Below are positions 1 to 4,313 of a stretch of 5,053 nucleotides of DNA, piece after piece. The number at the start of each line of letters is the position of its first letter. The first letter of the stretch is position 1. Below the pieces are notes generated by a model. The model was given only the letters and a program-made list of their open reading frames with translations. It was not told the DNA's origin and did no database searches. The position numbers and the translations under genes were made by a program. The stretch comes from an uncultured Rubrivivax sp. (GTDB lineage Bacteria > Pseudomonadota > Gammaproteobacteria > Burkholderiales > Burkholderiaceae_C): NCBI GenBank assembly GCA_937967345.1, contig CALBTN010000133.1, positions 1-5,053 of the forward strand, written 5' to 3'.

Positions 1-41
1 GCTTCGATGCCGACGCTTGGGCGCTGCGGCTGGCGCGCTGA
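1..41 (+). CDS. C-terminal end of an unidentified plus-strand protein (partial)
   Basis: Reading from base 3, the frame gives FDADAWALRLAR and then TGA at 39-41. The other two plus-strand frames give less protein-like tails, and this one has the mix of acidic, hydrophobic and Arg residues expected of a helical C-terminus. The gene would begin outside the window and converge on the alkC-like gene. Twelve residues are too few to name a family, so the call rests on frame quality and gene spacing only. Confidence 0.35.
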   Translation, partial: FDADAWALRLAR

Positions 42-69
42 GCGGGCCGCGCCGGTCCGGCACCCCGGC

Positions 70-103
70 GAACAGCCGCCGGCCGCCGCTCGGCAGGTTG
101 TTC
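70..103. terminator. Candidate bidirectional hairpin between convergent genes
   Basis: Arms 70-77 (GAACAGCC) and 96-103 (GGTTGTTC) pair over 8 positions with one G-U wobble. An inner GCC (78-80) pairs with GGC (92-94), leaving A95 bulged and an 11-nt loop. It lies between the plus-strand stop at 41 and the minus-strand alkC stop at 102-104, overlapping the latter. Neither strand has a U-tract after the stem, so it is not a textbook intrinsic terminator. The position between converging genes is the main support. Confidence 0.35.
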
Positions 104-1232
104 AGCCGCTGAGCTTGAAGCTGTCGCGCGCCACCACCTGGCCGTTGATGCGCAGGTCGACCTCGTGGTGGCCGGGGTGATAGCGGCGGGTGGTGACCGC
201 GCGCATCGAATGGTTCTTCGCCAGCTGCAGCGCCGCACCCGGGTCCAGCGTCAGCGACCAGCCCTTGAACACCTTGGGCGACGCGCTGCCGTTGGCCTTG
301 ACGTGATGCACCGCGTAGTCGATCTGCAGCGGCTGCGCGCGCTGTGCCGCCGAGTGCAGCTCGACTCGAAGCTGCAGCGCATCGCCGATGCGAAGCGCCT
401 TGGGAGTGACGTGCAGCACCGCCCGGCCGCACAGCCCGGCGCCCAGACCCCACAGCTGCAGCGCCGGCGCATGTCCTTGCTTGACCAGCGTGCGGCTGGC
501 GTGTGCGAGCAGCCGCCGCCGTTCGGCCGAGGCGCCGGGCAGGTATTCGGCCAACCATTGCACGACGATCGCCGGGTGGTCCTTGGCGATGTCGTTCAGA
601 TGGTTGGCGACGCTGCGGCGCACGTAGGCGCTGGGGTCGTCCTGCAGCGCGCGCAGCAGCGGCAGCGTGGGCGAGGGGTCGGCGATCAGGCATTTCAGCT
701 GCAGCCCCCATGGCAGCCGCGGCCGGCTGCCCTCGCTGACCAGCCGGCGCACGTGCGCGCTGGGGTCGCTGCACCAGCGCTGCAGCGTGGCGAAGGTCAG
801 ATCCGGCTGCGCGACGATGAACGGCCGCAGCGCCCACTCGGCGGTGAAGCGCTGCGTCAGCGCGTGCAGCGTGCGCAGTGCGCGCTCGGGGCGGGTCAGG
901 CCGCGGCGCGCGACGAACTCGCACAGCGGCCACACCGTCCAGCCGGCCAGCCCGGCGCCGCTGCTGCGCTGCAGGCCCAGGTCGCCGCTGTCGTGCGCTG
1001 GAGCCAGGCTGGCCTCGATGATGTCGGCGGCGCGGGCGAAGTCGGCCGGCAGCGTTGTCTGCAGCGCGGCGGCGATCTGCAACGTGCGCGCTTTCAGCTC
1101 CAGCGTTTCCAGCCCGTGCAGCGCGGCGGCTTCGAAGCGCACGACGTCGAAGCCTGGCCAGGCGCGCCGCAGATGGCGCGCGATGTCGCGCACGCCTGCC
1201 GCATCGATCAGGTTCTTGAACGGTTCGGCCAC
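102..1232 (-). CDS. alkC: AlkC-type DNA alkylation repair glycosylase with C-terminal Ig-like domain
   Basis: A 376-residue cytoplasmic protein that looks like the AlkC branch of the HEAT-like-repeat DNA glycosylases, which excise N3-alkylated bases such as 3-methyladenine and 3-methylcytosine without base flipping. The start MAEPFKNLID resembles AlkC N-termini. Residues about 1-260 are alpha-helical HEAT-like repeats, with repeat motifs DPSAHVRRLVSEGSRPRLPW (156-175) and DPSAYVRRSVANHLNDIAKD (199-218). The SEGSRPRLPW and NHLNDIAKDHP segments are family-like. Residues about 268-376 switch to beta-rich sequence (LHVTPKALRIGDALQLRVEL, HEVDLRINGQVVARDSFKL), matching the Ig-like domain that some AlkC proteins carry. 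The start codon is GTG, preceded by AGGCG 5 nt upstream. It lies 37 nt downstream of the NTF2-like gene on the same strand, so an operon is likely. I saw no adaptive-response (Ada) genes in the window. Family assignment is confident; substrate range comes from family knowledge. Confidence 0.88.
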   Translation of the reverse strand: MAEPFKNLIDAAGVRDIARHLRRAWPGFDVVRFEAAALHGLETLELKARTLQIAAALQTTLPADFARAADIIEASLAPAHDSGDLGLQRSSGAGLAGWTVWPLCEFVARRGLTRPERALRTLHALTQRFTAEWALRPFIVAQPDLTFATLQRWCSDPSAHVRRLVSEGSRPRLPWGLQLKCLIADPSPTLPLLRALQDDPSAYVRRSVANHLNDIAKDHPAIVVQWLAEYLPGASAERRRLLAHASRTLVKQGHAPALQLWGLGAGLCGRAVLHVTPKALRIGDALQLRVELHSAAQRAQPLQIDYAVHHVKANGSASPKVFKGWSLTLDPGAALQLAKNHSMRAVTTRRYHPGHHEVDLRINGQVVARDSFKLSG

Positions 1233-1269
1233 GCCAACGCCTGCGTGCGCGGTGCCGCTGGCGCAGGGC

Positions 1270-1689
1270 TCAGGCGCGCTGCGCTGGCGCTGCCGTGCGC
1301 TGCAGTTCGGCGGCCATCTGCTCGTGCACCTTGTTCACCGCCTTCAGCGGCCGCACCATCACCTTGAACTGGTCGATCAGGCCGTCGGCGTTCCAGTGAA
1401 TCAGGTCCACGCCATTGACGCCGATGCCATCGAGCTCGCATTCGAACTCGAGCACCGCCGAGTCAGGCCCGAACCACTGGCTCGCGTAGCGAAAACTCGC
1501 GTTGTTCAGCACCCGCATCGCCGCTTGCAGGTAGGCCAGCGTGATCGCGCGCCCGCGCTGCGGCGTGTGCACCACCGGCGAGACGAAGACCACGTCGTCG
1601 GCCAGCAGCCGCTGCAGCGCGGCCAGGTCGCGGCGCTGAACGATCCGGTGCCATTGTTCGACGGGGTGGGGTATCACGTCGGGAATCAC
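1270..1689 (-). CDS. NTF2/SnoaL-like fold protein, function unknown
   Basis: About 139 residues with the layout of the nuclear transport factor 2-like (SnoaL-like) alpha+beta cone fold: an N-terminal helix (HPVEQWHRIVQRRDLAALQRLLADDVVFVSP), then strands including SAVLEFECELDG and GVDLIHWNADGLIDQFKVMVRPL. The repeated charged and aromatic positions are typical of the family. Members include isomerases, hydrolases and many proteins of unknown role, and nothing here identifies a substrate. The start is uncertain. GTG codons at 1689 and 1677 are 12 nt apart in a short tandem duplication. The longer reading from a TTG at 1764 would overlap the divergent thioesterase start and add a low-complexity N-terminus, so I reject it. 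No clear ribosome binding site precedes any candidate. It is probably co-transcribed with the alkC-like gene downstream; a functional link to DNA repair is not shown. Confidence 0.8.
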   Translation of the reverse strand: MIPDVIPHPVEQWHRIVQRRDLAALQRLLADDVVFVSPVVHTPQRGRAITLAYLQAAMRVLNNASFRYASQWFGPDSAVLEFECELDGIGVNGVDLIHWNADGLIDQFKVMVRPLKAVNKVHEQMAAELQRTAAPAQRA

Positions 1690-1696
1690 GTCGGGG
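1673..1696. repeat. 12-bp tandem duplication at the NTF2-like gene start
   Basis: ATCACGTCGGGA (1673-1684) is followed directly by ATCACGTCGGGG (1685-1696), identical at 11 of 12 positions. On the minus strand it encodes a doubled Val-Ile-Pro-(Asp/His) and supplies two in-frame GTG codons. It keeps the frame, so it looks like a small replication-slippage duplication that created alternative starts. Confidence 0.75.
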
Positions 1697-1718
1697 TGCT
1701 TCGCGGCCGGGGCCGGTG

Positions 1719-2213
1719 ATGCTTCATCGTAGCATCCGGCCCTTGGCCAAGCCGCCCGCCGCAACCCCCGACGCGATCGACAGCGCGGCGATCGTCGCGC
1801 GCTTGAATGCGCATCCGCCGGCCGTGATCCGCACGCTCGAGGGCCGCGTGGTCGCGTATGCGTTGGAGCGCCAGCAGCTGCGCATGGCCTTTCGCATCGG
1901 GCCGCAGTTCTGCCATTCGGTGGACATCGTGCAGGGCGGCTTCGTCGCCGCGATGCTCGATGCGGCGATGGCGCATGTGCTGCTGGCCAGCGTGCCTGGG
2001 CGCGTGCGCATCGCGTCGATCGACCTGCAGGTCAGCTACCTGCGAGCGGCGCGCGCCGGGCAGTTCACCGCGGTGGCCTCGATCGTCAAGGCCGGCGGCA
2101 CGGTGGCCTTCGTCCGCGCCGAGTTGTTTGCGCCCGGCGATGAACTCGTCGCCACCGCGACCTGCGCGGCCCACCTGCGGCGCGAGCCCGGCAGCGCCGC
2201 GTCGGGCGGCTGA
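1719..2213 (+). CDS. PaaI-family hotdog-fold thioesterase
   Basis: A 164-residue protein with the single hotdog domain of PaaI-like acyl-CoA thioesterases, which hydrolyse acyl- or aryl-acyl-CoA to free acid and CoA, usually as tetramers in the cytoplasm. The family signature is VQGGFVAAMLDAAMA (71-85): the central-helix Gly-Gly pair (73-74) and the acidic residue D81 correspond to HGG...D in PaaI and THEM2. The usual His is Gln (Q72), as in a recognisable subgroup. The later strands SIDLQVSYLRAARAG (100-114) and GGTVAFVRAELF (126-137) also fit. ATG at 1719 is preceded directly by an in-frame GTG (1716). Only a weak G-rich stretch precedes it, so a TTG at 1743 cannot be excluded. It diverges from the NTF2-like gene and ends before a strong hairpin. 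The natural acyl-CoA substrate cannot be read from the sequence. Confidence 0.87.
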   Translation: MLHRSIRPLAKPPAATPDAIDSAAIVARLNAHPPAVIRTLEGRVVAYALERQQLRMAFRIGPQFCHSVDIVQGGFVAAMLDAAMAHVLLASVPGRVRIASIDLQVSYLRAARAGQFTAVASIVKAGGTVAFVRAELFAPGDELVATATCAAHLRREPGSAASGG

Positions 2214-2234
2214 CGGGCCGCGCCGTGCGCCGGT

Positions 2235-2264
2235 GGCGGCCGCTGCCAAGCCGGCACGGCCGCC
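2235..2264. terminator. Strong bidirectional hairpin terminator candidate
   Basis: A perfect 8-bp stem GGCGGCCG (2235-2242) / CGGCCGCC (2257-2264) encloses a one-base bulge (C2243), a further 4-bp stem TGCC (2244-2247) / GGCA (2253-2256) and a 5-nt loop (AAGCC). It is centred in the 68-nt space between the stop of the plus-strand thioesterase and the stop of the minus-strand DUF2892 gene, so it can serve both convergent transcripts. There is no clean T-tract on either side, as is common in very G+C-rich genomes. Confidence 0.65.
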
Positions 2265-2281
2265 CCGGCAGCAGTGGCGCG

Positions 2282-2476
2282 TCAGCGTGACTTCAACGGG
2301 CAGGTGTTGATGCCCAGCAGCGTGTACGCCGGGCACCAGCCCATCGCGCCGGTGGCGACCGGCACCAGGCCGATCCAGCCCCACACGCCGATCGTGCCGG
2401 TCAGCGTCAGCGCGATCAGCACCAGACCGACCAGCACGCGCAGCACGCGATCGATGTTTCCTTGATTCGTTTTCAT
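2282..2476 (-). CDS. DUF2892 (YgaP-like transmembrane domain) small inner-membrane protein
   Basis: A 64-residue protein matching the DUF2892 family, the domain that forms the membrane part of the rhodanese YgaP in E. coli and also occurs alone. After a polar N-terminus (MKTNQGNIDRVLR) come two hydrophobic segments, about 11-30 and 32-56, and the family-typical tail GWCPAYTLLGINTC with cysteines C48 and C59. There is no rhodanese domain here. ATG is at 2476, with an excellent Shine-Dalgarno sequence AAGGAG 8 nt upstream (plus-strand 2485-2490), the clearest ribosome site in the window. The gene follows the Crp/Fnr-like regulator on the same strand after 83 nt. That gap contains a CRP-like palindrome, so it may have its own regulated promoter. 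The role is unknown; a part in sulfur or redox chemistry is only inferred from the two cysteines and the YgaP precedent. Confidence 0.88.
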   Translation of the reverse strand: MKTNQGNIDRVLRVLVGLVLIALTLTGTIGVWGWIGLVPVATGAMGWCPAYTLLGINTCPLKSR

Positions 2477-2548
2477 GGCTTTGGCTCCTTGCGCCGCGTC
2501 ACCGGTGCGCGGCATGGGGCCAGTGTGGCCGCGGCCTGCGCGCGGGTC

Positions 2549-2564
2549 TGTGACCTGGGTCACC
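2549..2564. promoter_or_regulatory. CRP/FNR-type operator upstream of the DUF2892 gene
   Basis: The sequence TGTGA-CCTGGG-TCACC is a near-perfect CRP-type inverted repeat (core GTGACC-TG-GGTCAC, 2550-2563, fully symmetric arms). It overlaps the TGA stop of the Crp/Fnr-like gene (2562-2560). The best -10-like hexamer downstream on the minus strand is CACACT (2527-2522), a weak match. A start about 7 nt beyond it, near 2515, would place the palindrome centre at -41.5, the class II activation position. The adjacent regulator has the CRP-like recognition residues R-E-x3-R that suit GTGA half-sites. The palindrome is seen directly; promoter geometry and regulator identity are inference. Confidence 0.5.
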
Positions 2565-3252
2565 CAGCCTGGGCGGGTGGCGGCACGTCGCCGGCGGCCA
2601 GCGCGCGCAACGCCGCGGCATCGCGCAGATCGATGCGCTCGCGGCCCAGCTGCACCCAGCCGGCGCGCTCGAAGCGCTTGAGCAGCCGGGTGACGATCTC
2701 GCGCACCGTGCCCAGCTCGTCGGCCAGCGCCTGGTGCGTGGTCTGCAGCGTCTGACCATGACCGAGCAGCGTGGCAGCCAGCCGCTGGTCCAGCCGCTGG
2801 AAGGCCACCGCTTCGGCCAGGCTCATCAGGTCGGCCAGGCGGTCGGCAAACACGCCGAAGACAAAGCGGCGGAACGGCGCATGCACCACCCAGTGCTCGA
2901 AGCCGGCCGGCGACAGCATCAACAGCCGGGTGGGCGCCAGCGCCACGCCGTGGGCGGCCAGCGGCGACTGGCCGAACAGCCCGCAGGCCGACACCACGCA
3001 CAGCTCGCCGCGGCCGACGCGGTACAGCTCGAGCGAGCGGCCCTGCGCTGACCCGCGCGCGACACGCACTTCGCCGTCCAGCACCAGCGGAAACCCCAGG
3101 CACGGCGCGTGCTCCTCGAACATCAGCGTGCCGGCCGGCACGCTGATCTCCTGAAGTGCCTGGGCACCGGCGGCGTCGCGCAAGGCTGCCGGCATGTCGG
3201 CCAACGACGGGTAGGCGTCGACCAGCCCGTCCGGCCAGGCGGGTGCCTCCAT
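2560..3252 (-). CDS. Crp/Fnr-family transcriptional regulator, non-cAMP, non-FeS type
   Basis: A 230-residue protein with the CRP/FNR layout: a cyclic-nucleotide-binding-like beta-roll (about 20-120, including ISVPAGTLMFEE and LVLDGEVRVARGSAQGRSLELYRVGRGELCVVSAC), a long dimerisation helix (about 125-160), and a C-terminal winged helix-turn-helix (TTHQALADELGTVREIVTRLLKRFERAGWV, 171-200). The recognition helix carries R184, E185 and R189, aligning with CRP Arg180, Glu181 and Arg185, which predicts TGTGA-like half-sites. The phosphate-binding cassette of CRP (GE-x-GE...R-S/T) is not apparent. There is no N-terminal FNR cysteine cluster; the cysteines are C51, C85 and C90. The ligand is therefore unknown. 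I chose ATG at 3252 because upstream in-frame sequence is Arg/Pro-rich and unlike the family; its ribosome site is weak. The DUF2892 gene follows on the same strand. The regulator's stop codon lies inside a palindrome that could be its own operator. Confidence 0.85.
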   Translation of the reverse strand: MEAPAWPDGLVDAYPSLADMPAALRDAAGAQALQEISVPAGTLMFEEHAPCLGFPLVLDGEVRVARGSAQGRSLELYRVGRGELCVVSACGLFGQSPLAAHGVALAPTRLLMLSPAGFEHWVVHAPFRRFVFGVFADRLADLMSLAEAVAFQRLDQRLAATLLGHGQTLQTTHQALADELGTVREIVTRLLKRFERAGWVQLGRERIDLRDAAALRALAAGDVPPPAQAG

Positions 3253-3332
3253 CAGGCCACGCGCCGCGCCTGCGGCGCAGCCACGATGCGGGCGCCGCGG
3301 GCCAGCGCGGGAATGGCGGTGAACACGGACAT
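3252..3332 (-). CDS. Possible 26-residue leader ORF overlapping the Crp/Fnr start
   Basis: A minus-strand ATG at 3332 opens a short frame (MSVFTAIPALARGARIVAAP, then QARRVA) whose TGA (3254-3252) overlaps the ATG of the regulator as TGATG, the arrangement used for translational coupling. The regulator itself has a poor ribosome site, which makes coupling attractive. Against it: no Shine-Dalgarno precedes this ATG, the product is short and Arg/Ala-rich, and such frames arise by chance in G+C-rich DNA. A -10-like TAGACT at minus-strand 3376-3371 would give a leader of about 30 nt. This is a candidate only. Confidence 0.25.
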   Translation of the reverse strand: MSVFTAIPALARGARIVAAPQARRVA

Positions 3333-3408
3333 GCGGTCGGGGTGTCGGTGCGCAGGGCGCGGTGGCTGGCAGTCTACCGACGCGGCGGCCTGCGTTGAGC
3401 GGCGCCGC

Positions 3409-3414
3409 TATAGT
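3409..3414 (+). promoter_or_regulatory. Candidate -10 element for the YciH/SUI1 gene
   Basis: TATAGT at 3409-3414 stands out in G+C-rich surroundings and matches the -10 consensus at five of six positions. Its end is 10 nt before the ATG at 3425, so transcription would start at or a few bases before the initiation codon, giving a leaderless or near-leaderless message. No good -35 hexamer is visible 16-18 nt upstream, and no Shine-Dalgarno precedes the ATG. Confidence 0.35.
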
Positions 3415-3424
3415 CCGCGGCCCT

Positions 3425-3784
3425 ATGGGCATGCAACAGCGCCAGGGCGGCCTGGTCTACTCCACCGACGGCGGGCGCATGTGCCCGGGCTGCCGGCGCC
3501 CGCTGGCGCAGTGCGCGTGCCAGGCGGCACGGCCGGTGGCCGGCGACGGCATCGTCCGCGTGTCGCGGCAGAGCAAGGGGCGCGGCGGCAAGACGGTGAC
3601 GCTGGTGGCCGGCGTGCCGCTTGCGGCCGACGCGCTGGCGGCGCTGGGCAAGCAACTGCGCAGCGCCTGCGGCGCGGGCGGCACCGTCAAGGACGGCGTG
3701 ATCGAGGTGCAGGGCGAACACGTCGAGCGCGTGATCGCGCTGCTGCAAGCGCTGGGCTACACCGTCAAGCGCAGCGGCGGCTGA
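3425..3784 (+). CDS. yciH: YciH/SUI1-family translation factor-like protein with Cys cluster
   Basis: A 119-residue protein homologous to E. coli YciH, the bacterial relative of eukaryotic initiation factor eIF1 (SUI1), thought to act on start-site fidelity or translation inhibition under stress at the 30S subunit. It opens with GGLVYSTDGGR (8-18), close to the LVYSTETGR of YciH. The SUI1 fold covers about 42-119, with GDGIVRVSRQSKGRGGKTVT (40-59) and the signature CGAGGTVKDGVIEVQG (82-97). Between them is a four-cysteine cluster C20-x2-C23-x6-C30-x-C32, a possible zinc knuckle that E. coli YciH lacks. Start is ATG 3425; a second in-frame ATG at 3431 is an alternative, and neither has a Shine-Dalgarno. 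It diverges from the Crp/Fnr gene and converges on rpoZ. Family certain, exact role less so. Confidence 0.9.
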   Translation: MGMQQRQGGLVYSTDGGRMCPGCRRPLAQCACQAARPVAGDGIVRVSRQSKGRGGKTVTLVAGVPLAADALAALGKQLRSACGAGGTVKDGVIEVQGEHVERVIALLQALGYTVKRSGG

Positions 3785-3800
3785 TCGGGGCCCATCGGCC
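3779..3800. terminator. Hairpin at the end of the YciH/SUI1 gene
   Basis: GGCTGAT (3779-3785) pairs with ATCGGCC (3794-3800) over 7 bp with one G-U wobble and an 8-nt loop. The stem includes the TGA stop codon (3782-3784). It could stop yciH transcription, but there is no U-tract and such stems are frequent in DNA of this composition. Confidence 0.3.
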
Positions 3801-3814
3801 GGGCGAGCTGCGGA

Positions 3815-3853
3815 CCGCTGCGAATTAAGTGCCGCTGCGAATCAAGTGCCGCT
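3815..3853. repeat. 17-bp tandem repeat, 2.3 copies
   Basis: CCGCTGCGAATTAAGTG (3815-3831) is followed at once by CCGCTGCGAATCAAGTG (3832-3848), differing at one base, and then CCGCT (3849-3853), the start of a third copy. The AATTAAG/AATCAAG core is unusually A+T-rich for this window. The unit length is not a multiple of three, consistent with non-coding DNA. Confidence 0.85.
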
Positions 3854-3869
3854 CGAGTACGGCGCAACG

Positions 3870-4052
3870 GCCGTTCGGCACGATCGATCGGCCGGATTCG
3901 GCCCCGGGGGAGCCGTCAGAGTCTGCGAAGTATTCCGGCGCGTCCGAGCGGGCGTCCGAAACGGTGTTGATCGAGGCGCAAAGCGCAGCCGTAGCTCGGG
4001 CTACGGCGAGCACTTGCAACGACGAGCGGCGCCGTTTGGGGCGATCGAGCGG
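3870..4052. repeat. Degenerate 22-bp direct repeat bracketing a hairpin segment
   Basis: The 22-mers at 3870-3891 and 4031-4052 match at 18 of 22 positions; both begin GCCGTT and share a GATCGA core followed by a G+C-rich end. They are in the same orientation and about 140 bp apart, with the perfect hairpin (3988-4007) between them. This could be one repeat unit with ends related to each other, or chance similarity in low-complexity DNA. Confidence 0.4.
3978..4017. repeat. Long hairpin, possible dispersed intergenic element
   Basis: A perfect 8-bp stem GCCGTAGC (3988-3995) / GCTACGGC (4000-4007) closes a 4-nt loop TCGG. Beyond a mismatched internal part, GCAA (3978-3981) pairs with TTGC (4014-4017), making an interrupted hairpin of about 40 nt. 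A smaller alternative stem, GCGC-AAA-GCGC (3976-3986), overlaps its left side. It lies about 70 nt past the rpoZ stop on the minus strand, so it could end that transcript, though there is no U-tract after it. Confidence 0.65.
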
Positions 4053-4077
4053 GCGTGGCGGAATGCTGCACAGGCTC

Positions 4078-4281
4078 TCAGACCGGCACCTTGCGCAGCA
4101 TCTCCAGCCCGACCTCGCCGGCGGCGATCTCGCGCAGCGCGGTCACGCCGGGCTTGTTGCGGGCTTCGACCTTGGGCGCGTGGCCCTGGCTGAGCATGCG
4201 CGCCCGATAGGTCGCGGCCAGCACCAGCTGGAAGCGGTTGGGGATCTTCGTCAGACAGTCTTCGACGGTGATGCGGGCCAT
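4078..4281 (-). CDS. rpoZ: RNA polymerase omega subunit
   Basis: A 67-residue protein that matches the omega subunit along its length: MARITVEDCLTKIPNRFQLV (1-20), LAATYRARMLSQG (21-33), then NKPGVTALREIAAGEVG (42-58). Omega binds the beta-prime subunit, aids its folding and assembly into RNA polymerase, and in proteobacteria contributes to the beta-prime/omega ppGpp-binding site. It lacks the longer acidic tail of the E. coli protein, ending at MLRKVPV, as is usual in Burkholderiales. Start ATG 4281, with a weak GGA 8-10 nt upstream. It follows gmk by 32 nt on the same strand and is surely in the same transcription unit. The gene normally next, spoT, is missing: a repeat-rich spacer and the convergent yciH gene lie there instead. 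Confidence 0.95.
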   Translation of the reverse strand: MARITVEDCLTKIPNRFQLVLAATYRARMLSQGHAPKVEARNKPGVTALREIAAGEVGLEMLRKVPV

Positions 4282-4313
4282 GTGAATTCCGTGGATGGGG
4301 GCGATCCGGGCGT

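Larger units (their letters stand above)
3785..4077. other. Repeat-rich intergenic region without a convincing gene
   Basis: These 293 bases lie between the convergent yciH and rpoZ genes. Open frames exist on both strands, but none resembles a known protein, none has a ribosome site, and their composition is dominated by Ser, Arg, Ala and Thr. The region holds a 17-bp tandem repeat, a degenerate 22-bp direct repeat, and between the copies of the latter a perfect 8-bp-stem hairpin. It occupies the place where spoT would normally follow rpoZ. It may contain an intergenic repeat element or a decayed gene. Confidence 0.6.

Noticed and set aside
1258..1287. Imperfect inverted repeat around the NTF2-like stop codon (CTGGCGCAG / CTGCGCTGG)
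   Set aside because: It needs two G-U pairs and a 12-nt loop, and it would fall between two genes that look co-transcribed; such matches are common in this composition.
165..1367. 400-codon plus-strand open frame opposite the alkC-like gene
   Set aside because: Its product is Arg/Gln/Ala-rich low-complexity sequence typical of an antisense frame in G+C-rich DNA, while the minus strand gives a clear AlkC protein.
1690..1764. TTG-initiated N-terminal extension of the NTF2-like protein
   Set aside because: It overlaps the start of the divergent thioesterase and adds Pro/Ala/Arg-rich residues unlike the family; the GTG codons downstream fit the domain boundary better.
1686..2384. Long minus-strand open frame across the thioesterase
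   Set aside because: It is antisense to a recognisable hotdog protein and composed mostly of Arg, Gly, Ala and Asp, with no family resemblance.
2493..2513. GCCGCG / CGCGGC stem just upstream of the DUF2892 Shine-Dalgarno, considered as a riboswitch or attenuator
   Set aside because: Only 6 bp with a 9-nt loop, no alternative structure or leader peptide, and frequent by chance in G+C-rich DNA.
3825..4019. 64-codon minus-strand and longer overlapping plus-strand open frames in the yciH-rpoZ spacer
   Set aside because: No ribosome sites and no family resemblance. The plus-strand frame runs on antisense through rpoZ and into gmk, and the tandem repeat unit of 17 bp is not frame-keeping.
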